Shown: positions 42,957 through 53,446 of the stretch, in pieces
How the letters are laid out: every line of letters starts with the position of its first letter
Numbering within the stretch: the stretch's first letter is position 1
DNA from: Patescibacteria group bacterium
Lineage (GTDB): Bacteria > Patescibacteriota > JABMPQ01
Length of the DNA: 58,583 nucleotides
Reading direction: 5' to 3'
Assembly: GCA_018818965.1 (NCBI GenBank)
Contig: JAHJQX010000018.1
Span: 1 to 58,583, forward strand
The notes under the pieces: generated by a model
Databases searched by the model: none
The model's input: the letters and a program-made list of their open reading frames with translations, nothing else
What the model was told of the DNA's origin: nothing
Made by a program: the position numbers and the translations under genes

Positions 42957-42992
42957 AATAGGCAAGGTGAAAATACCCTGGCCTATTTTTTT
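42957..42992 (+). terminator. Rho-independent terminator of the cfa operon
   Basis: AATAGGC (42957-42963) pairs with GCCTATT (42981-42987), extended by AGGT/ACCC pairing, and is followed by a run of T. Confidence 0.85.
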
Positions 42993-43042
42993 ATTTGTAT
43001 TATTGCGTAGTGCTTATTCTTAGATGGAGCCTTGTGAATAGC

Positions 43043-43069
43043 CAGTAGTTTTTAGTACAAAAAATACTG
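43043..43069 (-). terminator. Hairpin after uvrC
   Basis: CAGTA-n-TTTTT pairs with AAAAA-n-TACTG, 17 bp past the uvrC stop on the minus strand. The T-run is within the stem, so function as a terminator is uncertain. Confidence 0.4.
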
Positions 43070-43085
43070 CGTGGTTAGTGGTAGC

Positions 43086-44246
43086 TTACCTTAACAGGTT
43101 TTGTCTTTTTCTCCCCCGATTGGCAAAGCGGTGCGCTTCGTCGCGAGCCTGGAGAAGTATTGTTTTACTGGTTTGCGCTAACTCTTGCAGCGCTTTTTTT
43201 GTTTGGGGCGGAAAAACGAGTTTGTCATTTTGCAGTTTTGAAATACCGAGCAAAGGTGACTTAGCTTGGTGTTTGGTGAGAATTTTATAAATAAAATCTA
43301 CTTGCGGCTTGCCCCCGTCGACCAGCCAGAGATCGGGCAAAGGCCACTCAGGGTGTCTCAGCCGGCGCTCAATTATTTCAGCCAGAGCAGCCAAGTCATC
43401 AGCTTTACCTGCCGTGCGGATTTTAAAAAGACGATACTGCGTTTTATCTGGCACTCCGTTTGTAAATACGGCCATTGCTCCGTAAGTTTCTTTGCCGGAC
43501 AGGTGAGAAATATCGTAGGCTTCAATGCGATTAAAATGCACTTGGGTATCTGGTATTTCACTGCGGGAGATTAAAGCGACGTCTTTGATGTGTTGGAGAG
43601 CGAGGGCTGTCTCGGGACTTTCTTTGCCAAGTTTCTTTGCCAGCCGTCTTTTTTCGCCTTTTAGCAGCATGATAATGTTATTTATTTGCTTCTGGTATTT
43701 AGCTGGTGTTATTTCTCCCGTACAAGCGCCGGGACATAGTCCTATTTGATAATTAAAGCAATGTTTGCCACTGAGAGGTGTGCAAGTACTATAGGGGAAT
43801 ATATGACGGATTACCTTCAGCGCCTGTTTGACTAGCGAATATTTCTGGTATGGACCAAAAACATGTGCTTTTTGGGTAGGATATTTTTTCAAGTCTCTGG
43901 CGCGGACGACTAGCAATTTGGGGTAGTCAACTTTTTTAGGAATAACGATATAGATAAATGATTTATCGTCTCGATCTTTGATATTGTATTTTGGTTGATG
44001 CTTTTTTATCAGATTGGCTTCGAGGATGATGGTCTCCAGTACCGTGTCGACTTTTTCATGCTTGATCGCGCGTGCTTGCTCGACCATCTCGGTCAGGCGT
44101 CGGTCAAGATCAGGTCGAAAGTATTGTAAAACCCGTCGGCGGAGGCTGGTTGCGCGGCCGATATAAAGCGGCTTACCATTTTTGTCTTGCCAGGTATAAA
44201 CTCCGGGCGTAAGCGGGAGCTTTTTGGCTTGGGATTTGAGGGTCAT
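43086..44246 (-). CDS. uvrC: Excinuclease subunit UvrC, short form
   Basis: 386 residues against about 600 in E. coli. The N-terminal GIY-YIG nuclease is intact ('GVYTWQDKNGKPLYIGRATSL'). The Cys-rich region 'CFNYQIGLCPGACTGEI' follows. The RNase H-like nuclease has 'EAYDISHLSGKETYGAM', 'LVDGGKPQ' and 'RDEAHRFA'. Missing are a recognisable UVR (UvrB-binding) motif and the C-terminal helix-hairpin-helix pair. It starts inside the uvrA stop (ATGA overlap) with AAGGAG ahead, so translation is coupled. Confidence 0.93.
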   Translation of the reverse strand: MTLKSQAKKLPLTPGVYTWQDKNGKPLYIGRATSLRRRVLQYFRPDLDRRLTEMVEQARAIKHEKVDTVLETIILEANLIKKHQPKYNIKDRDDKSFIYIVIPKKVDYPKLLVVRARDLKKYPTQKAHVFGPYQKYSLVKQALKVIRHIFPYSTCTPLSGKHCFNYQIGLCPGACTGEITPAKYQKQINNIIMLLKGEKRRLAKKLGKESPETALALQHIKDVALISRSEIPDTQVHFNRIEAYDISHLSGKETYGAMAVFTNGVPDKTQYRLFKIRTAGKADDLAALAEIIERRLRHPEWPLPDLWLVDGGKPQVDFIYKILTKHQAKSPLLGISKLQNDKLVFPPQTKKALQELAQTSKTILLQARDEAHRFANRGRKRQNLLR

Positions 44247-46741
44247 AAGTACTCCTTCAAATACAACCCCGTATACGAGCGATCACTTCGCGCCACCTCC
44301 TCCGGTGTCCCGTAGGCAACGACTCTTCCACCCTGCTCGCCGCCTTCCGGGCCGAGATCGATGACATAATCGACGGATTTTATAATATGCAGATTATGTT
44401 CGATAAGGATAACGGTATTTCTCTTGTCGACTAGCTTGTTCAAAACTTTCAGTAGTAATTCCATGTCATAGTAATGCAGGCCGACCGTTGGCTCATCTAG
44501 TAAGTACATCGTTCTTTGACCGAGGGGTGCAGTAAGTTCGCGTCCTAATTTAATTCGTTGCGCTTCTCCACCAGAGAGAGTGGTGGCGCTTTGTCCAAGC
44601 TTTAAGTAGCCCAGACCCACTTCTTGGAGTACTTTGAGTTTGTCAGTAATAGTATAAATGTCTTTAAAAAAAGGCAAAGATTCGTTGACTGTCATATTAA
44701 GCACCTGGCTGATATTTTTCTTTTTATACAGCACTTGCAGAGTCTCGCGGTTGAAGCGCTTGCTTTTGCAGACGTTGCAGGGGACAAGAACTGGTGGGAG
44801 GAAGTGCATCTCGACTAGATTGGCTCCCGCTCCTTTACAAGCCTCGCAGCGACCTCCTTCGACGTTGAAGGAAAATCGGCCAGGTTTGTAGCCACGGGTG
44901 CGTGATTCTTCCAGGCTGGAGTAAAATTCCCGAATGGGCGTGAATATCCCAGTGTAAGTAGCCGGGTTAGAGCGGGGAGTGCGGCCAATCGGTGATTGGT
45001 TAACGATTACAATTTTATCAACATACTCAGTACCAGTGATTTTGGTCACGTCCTCGAGATTCTGGTCACGATTCTTTAGCTTTATTATATTCTTATATAG
45101 TACGTCGTAGAGTAGGGTAGACTTGCCACTACCAGAGACGCCAGTCACACAGACTAGCTTGCCGGTAGGAATGTCAACTCGTACATCCTTGAGATTGTGA
45201 GCGCTGGCACCAGTGATGGCAATCTTCGGGGTGCTTTTTTTGCGGCGCTTTGGGGGAGTGGTGATTTGTCGAGTGCCATTTAAGTATTGCAGAGTCAGGG
45301 AATCTTTGTTTTTCTGAGCGGCATCTTTAGTTAAAGCTGTTTTGGTATCTCCTTGATAGACAATCTCTCCGCCGTGTCGGCCAGCCTGAGGGCCAAGGTC
45401 TACCAAGTGGTCGGATGACTTGATAGTTTGTTCATCGTGCTCGACCACTAGTACAGTATTGTGCATGTCACGTAGGGCGATCAGTGTCTTGATCAAGCGA
45501 TCAGTGTCACGCTCGTGCAGGCCGATAGTGGGTTCATCGAGGACGTAAAGAGTATTGGATAACTTAGAGCCAATCTGGGAAGCCAGGCGAATGCGCTGCG
45601 CTTCACCGCCCGAGAGAGTTTCCGCCTCACGAGTTAGGGTCAAATAGTCGAGTCCAACCTCGAGCAGGAAATTGAGGCGATCATTTATTTCTTTGATAAC
45701 ATTTTCCGCGACTAGTAGTTTGCGTTTATCTAGCTTCTTCTTATAATCTTGGAAAAATTTTTGGGCTTGGGCGATGGTAAGACTTGATGTTTCCTGGATA
45801 TTTTTTCCGCCAATTCGTACCGCTAGAGCAGCTGGCTGCAGGCGCTTGCCTTCGCAGTGGGTGCAAATAACAGCTTCTTTCCAAAAACCAAGTTTACCCA
45901 AGCCTTTACATTCCGGGCAGGCTCCGACGGGGCTATTGAAAGAAAATAGTCGGGGTTCGATCTCGGGAAAGGAATAACTATCTTCTGGGCAAGTCCAGCT
46001 GCTAGAAAGTAGTTTCTCTGTTTTTTCAAATAGAGCGATCACTAGTCCTTTGCTGTGATCAATGGCGTCTTCTACTGCTTCGGCCAGACGACCTTTATCA
46101 GAAATCAATACCTTATCAATCACCAGGTCGATAGTATGTTTTTTGTTGCGTTCGAGCTCTATTTTATTATTCAGCGAATACATTTTCCCATCAACTCGCA
46201 CTTGGTCGTAGCCTTGGCCTAGGTAGTCATAAAGCATTTGATAATATTCACCTTTGCGACTGCGCACTACGGGAGAGAGGAGAGTGACATATTCTTCTTT
46301 TACTTTCTCGGCCTGTTCTATCACGATATCGACCATTTCGTCAGCAGAGAGGCGGGCAATATGAGTATTGCACTGAGGACAAAATACTTCACCAGTGCGC
46401 GCGAATAAAATACGTAGATAATCGTGGATCTCAGTTAAAGTCCCAACGGTTGAGCGAGGATTGTGGCTCAGGGCTTTCTGGTCAATGGCAATAGCAGGGG
46501 AGAGACCGACGATCTCTTCAACATCCGCACTCTTCATTTGTCCCAGGAACTGTCGAGCATAGGGAGAAAGCGATTCTATATAACGTCGTTGACCTTCAGC
46601 GAAGATGGTATCAAAAGCCAGTGACGATTTGCCACTGCCAGAAACACCACTGAAAACAGTTATTTTATTTTTAGGAATATCTAGCGAGACATTCTTTAGA
46701 TTATGGACTTTGGCGCCCTTGATGATTATTTTATCTGGCAT
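44243..46741 (-). CDS. uvrA: Excinuclease subunit UvrA, compact form
   Basis: 832 residues against about 940. Both ATPase halves are present: '[22 protein letters not shown]' and '[15 protein letters not shown]' for Walker A, two 'LSGGEAQRI' signatures and two 'LDEPT' Walker B motifs. The UvrB-binding region and the C-terminal zinc module ('CEACKGAG ... CNVCKSKRF') are kept. Between 'CPECKGLG' and 'CTHCEGKRL' there are only about 11 residues instead of about 100, so the DNA-contacting insertion domain is missing. One Cys of an expected upstream CxxC is absent ('TCPEDSYS'). It recognises bulky DNA lesions with UvrB. Confidence 0.95.
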   Translation of the reverse strand: MPDKIIIKGAKVHNLKNVSLDIPKNKITVFSGVSGSGKSSLAFDTIFAEGQRRYIESLSPYARQFLGQMKSADVEEIVGLSPAIAIDQKALSHNPRSTVGTLTEIHDYLRILFARTGEVFCPQCNTHIARLSADEMVDIVIEQAEKVKEEYVTLLSPVVRSRKGEYYQMLYDYLGQGYDQVRVDGKMYSLNNKIELERNKKHTIDLVIDKVLISDKGRLAEAVEDAIDHSKGLVIALFEKTEKLLSSSWTCPEDSYSFPEIEPRLFSFNSPVGACPECKGLGKLGFWKEAVICTHCEGKRLQPAALAVRIGGKNIQETSSLTIAQAQKFFQDYKKKLDKRKLLVAENVIKEINDRLNFLLEVGLDYLTLTREAETLSGGEAQRIRLASQIGSKLSNTLYVLDEPTIGLHERDTDRLIKTLIALRDMHNTVLVVEHDEQTIKSSDHLVDLGPQAGRHGGEIVYQGDTKTALTKDAAQKNKDSLTLQYLNGTRQITTPPKRRKKSTPKIAITGASAHNLKDVRVDIPTGKLVCVTGVSGSGKSTLLYDVLYKNIIKLKNRDQNLEDVTKITGTEYVDKIVIVNQSPIGRTPRSNPATYTGIFTPIREFYSSLEESRTRGYKPGRFSFNVEGGRCEACKGAGANLVEMHFLPPVLVPCNVCKSKRFNRETLQVLYKKKNISQVLNMTVNESLPFFKDIYTITDKLKVLQEVGLGYLKLGQSATTLSGGEAQRIKLGRELTAPLGQRTMYLLDEPTVGLHYYDMELLLKVLNKLVDKRNTVILIEHNLHIIKSVDYVIDLGPEGGEQGGRVVAYGTPEEVARSDRSYTGLYLKEYL

Positions 46742-46757
46742 TGTTTATGGATTACTT

Positions 46758-46899
46758 AGGCTTCTATGGTGTACTTCTCAAACACGTCGGATTCCCCCGG
46801 CGAGGGAATCTGACTCCGTGATCGGCTTCGCTCTCCCGCTCCGCGTGACCCGTGCCTGCTCAGCCGATCAAGGGTTTTCGAAGTACGCTATAGAAGCCT
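46758..46899. repeat. 142-bp branched foldback element between uvrB and uvrA
   Basis: AGGCTTCTAT...GTACTTC (46758-46777) pairs with GAAGTAC...ATAGAAGCCT (46880-46899), 20 bp with two G-U. Inside are GATTCCC/GGGAATC (46790-46810) and GATCGGCT/AGCCGATC (46820-46869). It fills almost the whole gap between the two genes and shows no target duplication. It could be mobile or a structured RNA region in the uvrB-uvrA transcript. Confidence 0.75.
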
Positions 46900-46906
46900 T
46901 ATTGCA

Positions 46907-48730
46907 TTATATATCTAAATATTCTTCAATTTCTTTCTCTACACTGCGTGGTTTGATGTCATGTTTTTTATTGTAGGCGCGCTGAATTTCTCGTCGCCTA
47001 TTGACCTCATTGATCGCCCTTTTCATCGAACCAGTCACCTCATCGGCGTAGAGGATTACTTTACCGCGTACATTTCTAGCAGTACGACCCATTGTCTGGA
47101 TTAGCGATGATTCACTGCGGAGAAATCCTTCCCGGTCAGAATCCATAATGGCTACCAAGGTGACTTCAGGCAGATCAAGTCCCTCACGCAGTAAGTTAAC
47201 ACCGATCAAGACATTAAATTTACCTCGACGAAAATTGGTCAGTATTTGGCCACGCTCAGTTGTCTTTATGTCAGAGTGGATATAATTAGCCTTAAATCCC
47301 TTCCGTAGCAGATATTCGTATAAGTCCTCAGCCATTTTCTTAGTCATGACATTAATGATTGCTCGCTCGCCGGCAGCTGATATTTTCTTAAGCTCGCGCA
47401 TAATGTCATCAACCTGGCCTTCGTTCTTATTTTCTTCATAAACTGGGCGGATTTCGATCGGTGGATCAATCAGGCCAGTGGGACGGATAATTTGTTCAAT
47501 GGTTTGCTTGGAGTGTGCTGACTCATATTTTCCCGGAGTGGCGGTAGTGCAAATTACTGGCCCGACCCGCTCTTGCCATTCGGCAAATTGCAGTGGTCGA
47601 TTATCGAGGGCGGAAGGCAGACGCCAGCCATATTGAATTAATGTCTCCTTGCGGCTGCGATCACCAGCGTACATACCGCCGATTTGCGGGAGAGTGATGT
47701 GAGATTCATCGACAATGGTGAGGAAATCTGGTTGGCCATTTTTTTGTGGGAAATAGGCCAGCAGCGAATCAGGTGGCTCGCCAGGCAGCTTGCCCGTCAA
47801 GTGCCGAGAATAATTTTCGATACCGTGGCAGTAGCCGAGCGTCTGCATCATTTCGATGTCGTAACGGGTGCGACGCTCCAGGCGTTCAGCTTCCAGATAG
47901 AGCTTTTTCTTTTTAAAATAGGCCAGTCGTTCACGTAATTCTTGGCGAATATTCTCAATCGCTTCTTTGATCTCGGGAAAGGTAGAATTAAAATGTTGAG
48001 GCGGGAAGATGATGATCTCGTTAAGATTTTCTGCCTTACATAGTTTGCGAGTCAGAGGATCAGCAATGCCAACGCTAGCTATCTTTTGCCCATCAAGCTT
48101 AATGCGGTAAAGTGCTTTTTCGGAGGCGGGCATAATTTCGAAGTTGTCGCCCCGGACGCGGAAACGACCTCGCTCTAGTGCGCCGGCAGTCCGTTCAAAT
48201 TGGATTTTAACTAACTGTCGGATGAGATCACTGCGAGTCAGGGATTGACCAATAGTCAGTCGCAGTGACGACTTAGTATAATTTTCGGGCGTGCCAAGGT
48301 TATAGATACAAGAGACAGAAGCGACGATGATCACGTCATCGCGAGTAAGAAGGGCGCTGGTGGCTTCATGTCGCAGACGATCAATCTCTTCGTTAATCAT
48401 CGCTTCTTTATCGATATAGGTATCAGTATTGGGCATATAAGCCTCGGGCTGGTAGTAGTCGTAATAGGAAACAAAATAATGAACGGAATTATCCGGGAAA
48501 AAGTTCTTGTATTCGCGGTAGAGCTGGGCGGCTAGTGTTTTATTGGGAGCGATAACTAGAGTTGATTTCCCGTAGGCAGCAATAATATTAGCAACACTAA
48601 AAGTCTTCCCGGAGCCAGTGACGCCGAGGAGGGTTTGGTAGTCATATTTTTTGTCCAAGCCAGCGGTGAGTTTCTTGATTGCTTGGGGTTGGTCACCAGT
48701 TGGCTGGAAGGGGGATTTGAGGGTGAACAT
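46907..48730 (-). CDS. uvrB: Excinuclease subunit UvrB, lacking the C-terminal UVR domain
   Basis: 607 residues against about 670. Walker A '[15 protein letters not shown]', the damage-verifying beta-hairpin '[12 protein letters not shown]', 'DESH' and helicase motifs through '[19 protein letters not shown]' are all present. The protein stops at '[17 protein letters not shown]', just where other UvrB proteins continue into the UVR motif that binds UvrC. First in the uvrB-uvrA-uvrC order on the minus strand. Confidence 0.95.
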   Translation of the reverse strand: MFTLKSPFQPTGDQPQAIKKLTAGLDKKYDYQTLLGVTGSGKTFSVANIIAAYGKSTLVIAPNKTLAAQLYREYKNFFPDNSVHYFVSYYDYYQPEAYMPNTDTYIDKEAMINEEIDRLRHEATSALLTRDDVIIVASVSCIYNLGTPENYTKSSLRLTIGQSLTRSDLIRQLVKIQFERTAGALERGRFRVRGDNFEIMPASEKALYRIKLDGQKIASVGIADPLTRKLCKAENLNEIIIFPPQHFNSTFPEIKEAIENIRQELRERLAYFKKKKLYLEAERLERRTRYDIEMMQTLGYCHGIENYSRHLTGKLPGEPPDSLLAYFPQKNGQPDFLTIVDESHITLPQIGGMYAGDRSRKETLIQYGWRLPSALDNRPLQFAEWQERVGPVICTTATPGKYESAHSKQTIEQIIRPTGLIDPPIEIRPVYEENKNEGQVDDIMRELKKISAAGERAIINVMTKKMAEDLYEYLLRKGFKANYIHSDIKTTERGQILTNFRRGKFNVLIGVNLLREGLDLPEVTLVAIMDSDREGFLRSESSLIQTMGRTARNVRGKVILYADEVTGSMKRAINEVNRRREIQRAYNKKHDIKPRSVEKEIEEYLDI

Positions 48731-48779
48731 ATATTGAAATTATCTTTACCACGACAAAATCGCCGGCATTCCAGCTTTA

Positions 48780-48943
48780 GGGGTCTATTGTCGAATACCA
48801 TTTCGACTGCAACTTCCCAATTTTGGTCAGAATCACGGTAAAATTTCTTAGCTTATCTTGGCAGATAGGCCGCAAAATTTTACCGCGATTCTGACTTAAA
48901 ATTAGAAAGTTTCGTTACGAAAGCGCATTCGACAATAGACCCC
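48780..48943. mobile_element. Foldback MITE-like element, copy 2
   Basis: 164 bp, homologous to copy 1 along its whole length. Outer arms AGGGGTCTATTGTCGAAT (48779-48796) and ATTCGACAATAGACCCCT (48927-48944) pair perfectly over 18 bp. Both copies contain 'CAGATAGGCCGCAA' at the tip. Several bases differing from copy 1 are matched by the opposite change on the other arm. Only TTA is repeated at the flanks. The rest of this 304-bp gap holds the kinase promoter. Confidence 0.75.
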
Positions 48944-48987
48944 TTATAGGGTAGCAGAAGGGGAGTTAGTTGCCAATAAATACTTGA

Positions 48988-49016
48988 TTGAAATATAGAG
49001 CATAATCGTCTACAAT
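48988..49016 (+). promoter_or_regulatory. Promoter of the kinase-trehalose gene cluster
   Basis: TTGAAA (48988-48993), 17-bp spacer, TACAAT (49011-49016). Start near 49023 leaves a leader of about 12 nt before the ATG at 49035. Confidence 0.75.
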
Positions 49017-49034
49017 GGATGAAGATAAGAAAAT

Positions 49035-50042
49035 ATGAATTTAAACGAAAGTTTAGTAAAAAATCTAGAGCAAGCTAATCTCCAAGACAAAAAAGTAGTC
49101 CTTTTGCCTCATTTTTGCCTTGATCACTCAGTGAAGGTCAATGGTAGTCCGCAGGCATTTCTCCAAGAAGCTATCCAGGTAGTCCAACGAGGCGGTGGCA
49201 ACATTGTTACGGAAAATCGTCTGTCGGCAGGCGGTAAAGCTGTCAATTGCGCTAAGGCCTTAGCCACTCTAGGTGTGCCGGCAAGCATAATTGTTAAAAC
49301 CAGCCCCTTAGGCTATAAATTATTACAAGAATTACTGCCGAGCCAGAATATTGATCTTTCCCATGTTAGTCAAGATGGCAAATTGGCCTCAACGGCCGTT
49401 ATCGAGCTCGAAGGAGCAAATGTGATGCTCAGTGATCCAAGTTCGACGACAGAATTTGAACCGGAACAGCTAACTGATCAGGACTGGGAACTAGTTAAGA
49501 CAGCTGACGCAGTTATGATTTCCGATTGGGGATTGAACGGTCGAGGGACAGAATTAGCTAGGAAAATATTCCAGATTGTAAAACAAGGCGGTAAAGGCAA
49601 GACATTCTTTGATCCGGGTGATCCAGTAGTGAAAGGCGATAAAATGGCAGAAGACATTACTAGATTACTAAACGAAGTTCTAGGAAAAGACTTGGTTGAC
49701 AGTCTGAGTGTAAATGAAGCTGAGGTGGATCAATATGGCGGGCGAGATAATCTACGCAAGTTAACCCGAGTTGACTTACATACCAAGAGCTTTGGTCAGA
49801 GTATTGAAGCTGAGCTAGAAACAGACCAAGTGGCGACTTTCGATATCCAGCCATTACGCCTGACGGGCGCCGGTGACAGTTGGAACGCGGGTAATATATT
49901 GGGCGAGCTGATAGGTCTAGAAAATGAAGAGCGGTTGTTATTGGCTAACGCGGTGGCAAATTATTATATCGCCAGCCAAGATGGCCAGCTAGCAACAAGA
50001 GACGAATTGATTGAGTTTTTAAAGCAAAATAAACAGATATGA
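49035..50042 (+). CDS. PfkB-family carbohydrate kinase
   Basis: 335 residues. 'RLSAGGKAVNCAKALATLG' (substrate-binding Gly motif) and 'LTGAGDSWNAGNILGELIG' (anion hole and catalytic Asp) define the ribokinase/PfkB fold. It phosphorylates a sugar or sugar phosphate with ATP; the substrate is open. It overlaps the TreT-like gene by 4 bp (ATGA), so it is part of the trehalose operon. Confidence 0.9.
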   Translation: MNLNESLVKNLEQANLQDKKVVLLPHFCLDHSVKVNGSPQAFLQEAIQVVQRGGGNIVTENRLSAGGKAVNCAKALATLGVPASIIVKTSPLGYKLLQELLPSQNIDLSHVSQDGKLASTAVIELEGANVMLSDPSSTTEFEPEQLTDQDWELVKTADAVMISDWGLNGRGTELARKIFQIVKQGGKGKTFFDPGDPVVKGDKMAEDITRLLNEVLGKDLVDSLSVNEAEVDQYGGRDNLRKLTRVDLHTKSFGQSIEAELETDQVATFDIQPLRLTGAGDSWNAGNILGELIGLENEERLLLANAVANYYIASQDGQLATRDELIEFLKQNKQI

Positions 50043-51253
50043 ATAACCTAGAACAGTACGAATCGATAGTCGGCTCAGAAGTCATTGTCCGGATCAAAGA
50101 AAAAGCTAAACCGCTACTAAACAGGCACATCGTTTGCATTAATTCTACTTTTTCAGGCGGGGGAGTGGCGGAGATGTTAAATAGCGCGGTGTTTTTATTC
50201 AATAAACTAGGCCTTCGTTTTGGTTGGCGCATTTTGCAGGGGTTTCCCAGCTTTTTCAATATCACCAAGAAACTCCATCATGCTTTGCAAGGAGAAAAGA
50301 TCAATCTTTCCGAGGAAGAAAAGAAAATATTTTATGAGACCAACGAGCGTTTTGCCGCTTTCACTCATTTACCTCACGATTTGGTCATTATTCATGATCC
50401 CCAGCCCTTACCTTTAATAGATTTTTTCGAGAAAAGCCAGCCTTGGATCTGGCGCTGTCACGTGGACATGTCCGAGCCAGATCCTGCTACTTGGAATTAT
50501 CTTAAGGGCTTTGTTGAAAAATATGACGAAATTATCGTCTCACAAGAAGAGTACAAACAGAATTTATCAATTCCCCAGAACCTTATTCATCCAGCTATTG
50601 ATCCGCTGACGCAGAAAAATGAAGATATTTCTGAGATTGAGGCCGAAAAATATCTAAAGAAGTTTGGCATTAATCTTAATAAGCCGATTATCACTCAGGT
50701 CTCACGCTATGATAAATGGAAGGATCCTAAGGGGGTAGTAGAAATATTTAAAAAGGTGCGTGCACAGGTTGATTGCCAGTTGGTTTTATTGGGTTCATTT
50801 GCGGCTGATGATCCGGAAGGACAGGAAACATTCGAGGAAATTGAAAAATGCATCGCCGACTGCGGTTACGAGGATGATGTCATTCTGCTAACGGTCAGTG
50901 ATGATATCTTAGTAAATTGCTTACAACGAGCCGCCGCCGTGGTGATCCAAAAATCTCTGCGCGAAGGGTTCGGTCTGACGGTAGCGGAAGCACTTTACAA
51001 GGGTACGCCGGTAATAGCTTCTCGAGTTGGTGGCATACCACTGCAGATAACTGATGGCAAGAGTGGCTTTTTGCACGAACCGCAGGACTTAGAAGGCTTT
51101 ACTGCCAGCGCTATAGAACTTATTAAAGATACCGATCTACAAAAAAAACTAGGAGAACAGGGCAAAAAACACGTTACAGAGAATTTTCTTATCACCCGCT
51201 ATATTGAAGATTGGCTAGATTTGTTCAACCGGCATTTGTCAACCAGCAATTAA
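50039..51253 (+). CDS. GT4 glycosyltransferase, TreT-like trehalose synthase
   Basis: 404 residues. 'INSTFSGGGVAEMLNSAVFL' at the start, 'WRCHVDMSEPDPATWNYL' and the GT-B C-terminal motifs 'SRYDKWKDPKGVVEIF' and 'SLREGFGLTVAEALYKGTPVIA' match trehalose glycosyltransferring synthase (TreT), which joins NDP-glucose and glucose reversibly. Assignment to TreT rather than another GT4 rests on the N-terminal motif and on the OtsA-OtsB gene 9 bp downstream. Confidence 0.82.
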   Translation: MNNLEQYESIVGSEVIVRIKEKAKPLLNRHIVCINSTFSGGGVAEMLNSAVFLFNKLGLRFGWRILQGFPSFFNITKKLHHALQGEKINLSEEEKKIFYETNERFAAFTHLPHDLVIIHDPQPLPLIDFFEKSQPWIWRCHVDMSEPDPATWNYLKGFVEKYDEIIVSQEEYKQNLSIPQNLIHPAIDPLTQKNEDISEIEAEKYLKKFGINLNKPIITQVSRYDKWKDPKGVVEIFKKVRAQVDCQLVLLGSFAADDPEGQETFEEIEKCIADCGYEDDVILLTVSDDILVNCLQRAAAVVIQKSLREGFGLTVAEALYKGTPVIASRVGGIPLQITDGKSGFLHEPQDLEGFTASAIELIKDTDLQKKLGEQGKKHVTENFLITRYIEDWLDLFNRHLSTSN

Positions 51254-51262
51254 CTACTACCC

Positions 51263-53443
51263 ATGGGACGAACAATTATTGTTACCAATAGATTACCAGT
51301 TACGATTAAAAAGAACCGGGGAAAATATATTTTTGAGCACAGTATCGGAGGAGTAGCTACGGGGCTGGCTTCTGTTTGTAACCGGAGAGATTGTTTATGG
51401 ATTGGCTGGAGTGGTTTATCTGGTCAATCTCTGGGTGATTATGACAAGCGCAGTATCAGGACAAAACTGGCTCGACAGCATAATTGTCACCCTGTTTTCC
51501 TGGACAAAAAAGATGTCAGGGACCACTATTATGGTTTTTGTAATAATACTTTGTGGCCCCTGTTTCATTGTTTTACACAATATACTATTTATCATAAGCA
51601 GTGGTGGGAATCTTACCGGCGGGTTAACAAGCTATACGCTGAGGCGGTATTAGCTAAGGCTAAACCGGGGGATACAATTTGGATTCATGACTATCATCTC
51701 TTTCTCCTGCCGCAATTAATTAAGGATAAGCTGCCGGGGATATCGATTGGTTTTTTCCTCCACATTCCATTCCCACCCCTGGAGATATATCGAATGTTGC
51801 CCTGGCGAGAGGATATTTTAATCAGCCTCCTATCGGCTGACCTGGTTGGTTTTCATACTTATGATTATGTGCAGAATTTTCTGGATAGTGTTCATCGTTT
51901 GTTGGGGCACGAACATCATTTGGGCAGTATTGATTCGGGAGATAATGTTACCAAGGCCGATGCTTTCCCGATGGGGATCGATTACAGCCGCTTTACAGAA
52001 GTAGCCCGATCTCCCCGAGTGATTAAAGAAGCTGACAAGATCCGCCGTAAAGCTGGTAAGCGTCAGATAATATTGTCGGTTGATCGTTTGGACTATACTA
52101 AGGGAATTTTAGAACGTCTCAACGCTTTTGATTATTTCCTCAACCAGAATTCGCAATATATTGGTAAAGTAACTTTAATTTTGGTGGCTGTTCCTTCTCG
52201 TACCCGGATTGAAAATTATGAATTGCTGAAAAAACAAATAGATGAACGTATCAGTCAAATCAATGGCCGATATAGTGAGGTGGATTGGATTCCCATTTGG
52301 TATTTATATCGTTCGTTACCGCTTGAGAAGCTGGTTGCTTTTTACCGAGCAGCTGATGTTGCTCTGATCACTCCTCTACGGGATGGGATGAACTTAATTG
52401 CCAAGGAATTTATTGCTGCTAAGAGAGATGGACAAGGGGTGCTGATTTTAAGTGAGCTAGCAGGAACGGCTAATGAGCTCCGAGAGGCTTTAATAATTAA
52501 TCCTAACGACAAGCGACAAATAGTCGCTGCCTTGCGTCAGGCTCTGGAAATGCCAGCCGATAAACAGGAAGAGCATAATCGTATTATGCAAAAAAGATTA
52601 CAAAGTTATAACGTAACCAAGTGGGCACAGGATTTTCTGAGCAATCTAGCTGAACTAAAAAAGACCAAAAACCAGATGCAGACAGAACTGGATGAGAAAA
52701 ATCGGGCCGAACTAAATAAAAAGTATCGTCGTAGTCGCCGCCGCCTTATTCTACTTGATTACGATGGTTCCCTGGTTTCTTTTGTTGACGACCCCGATAA
52801 GGCTCAACCAGACAAGGAACTTCTTAAAATTATTGAATCTTTGACCAGTGACAGGAATAATAAAATAGTAGTAATTAGTGGTCGCGATCGTCACACTTTG
52901 GATAAGTGGTTGCAAGAGACAGGAGTGGAAATGAGTGCGGAGCATGGGGTATGGGTCAAAGAAAAAGACCGGTGGCAAAAAACTGTGGATTTGTCATCTG
53001 CGAGCTGGAAAAATAAAATAATGCCAATTCTAGAACAATACGTTGATCGTACGCCTGGTTCATTTGTCGAGGAAAAAGATTATTCCTTAGCTTGGCATTA
53101 CCGTAAAGCTGATTCTAAACTAGCGTTAATTAGAAGAAAAGAGTTAGTAGAAAGTTGTACCCAGGTAACCGATACTTTGGGCTTAGATATTTTAGAAGGG
53201 AATAAAGTGATAGAAATTAAGAGCGCTGAAATCAATAAAGGTCGGATTGCTTCCCGCTGGCTGGGCAAGCGGCATTGGGATTTTATTTTTGCGTTGGGCG
53301 ATGATCGCACGGACGAAGATATGTTTTCCGTTATGCCTAAAAAGGCCTATACTATAAAAGTAGGGGCTGAACACTCGCAAGCCAGGTTCAGAATAAAGTC
53401 GGTGGCCGAAGCAAGAAGTCTGTTGAAGAAATTAAGCCAATAA
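51263..53443 (+). CDS. Bifunctional trehalose-6-phosphate synthase/phosphatase (OtsA-OtsB fusion)
   Basis: 726 residues. The GT20 domain (1-465) has '[12 protein letters not shown]', '[12 protein letters not shown]', '[17 protein letters not shown]', 'DRLDYTKGI' and '[13 protein letters not shown]', all diagnostic for OtsA. The C-terminal HAD phosphatase (about 490-726) has '[11 protein letters not shown]' (usual Thr replaced by Ser), '[10 protein letters not shown]', 'AEHGVW' and '[10 protein letters not shown]'. It makes trehalose from UDP-glucose (or another NDP-glucose) and glucose 6-phosphate in one polypeptide. It ends 3 bp before the next gene. Confidence 0.93.
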   Translation: MGRTIIVTNRLPVTIKKNRGKYIFEHSIGGVATGLASVCNRRDCLWIGWSGLSGQSLGDYDKRSIRTKLARQHNCHPVFLDKKDVRDHYYGFCNNTLWPLFHCFTQYTIYHKQWWESYRRVNKLYAEAVLAKAKPGDTIWIHDYHLFLLPQLIKDKLPGISIGFFLHIPFPPLEIYRMLPWREDILISLLSADLVGFHTYDYVQNFLDSVHRLLGHEHHLGSIDSGDNVTKADAFPMGIDYSRFTEVARSPRVIKEADKIRRKAGKRQIILSVDRLDYTKGILERLNAFDYFLNQNSQYIGKVTLILVAVPSRTRIENYELLKKQIDERISQINGRYSEVDWIPIWYLYRSLPLEKLVAFYRAADVALITPLRDGMNLIAKEFIAAKRDGQGVLILSELAGTANELREALIINPNDKRQIVAALRQALEMPADKQEEHNRIMQKRLQSYNVTKWAQDFLSNLAELKKTKNQMQTELDEKNRAELNKKYRRSRRRLILLDYDGSLVSFVDDPDKAQPDKELLKIIESLTSDRNNKIVVISGRDRHTLDKWLQETGVEMSAEHGVWVKEKDRWQKTVDLSSASWKNKIMPILEQYVDRTPGSFVEEKDYSLAWHYRKADSKLALIRRKELVESCTQVTDTLGLDILEGNKVIEIKSAEINKGRIASRWLGKRHWDFIFALGDDRTDEDMFSVMPKKAYTIKVGAEHSQARFRIKSVAEARSLLKKLSQ

Positions 53444-53446
53444 GGA

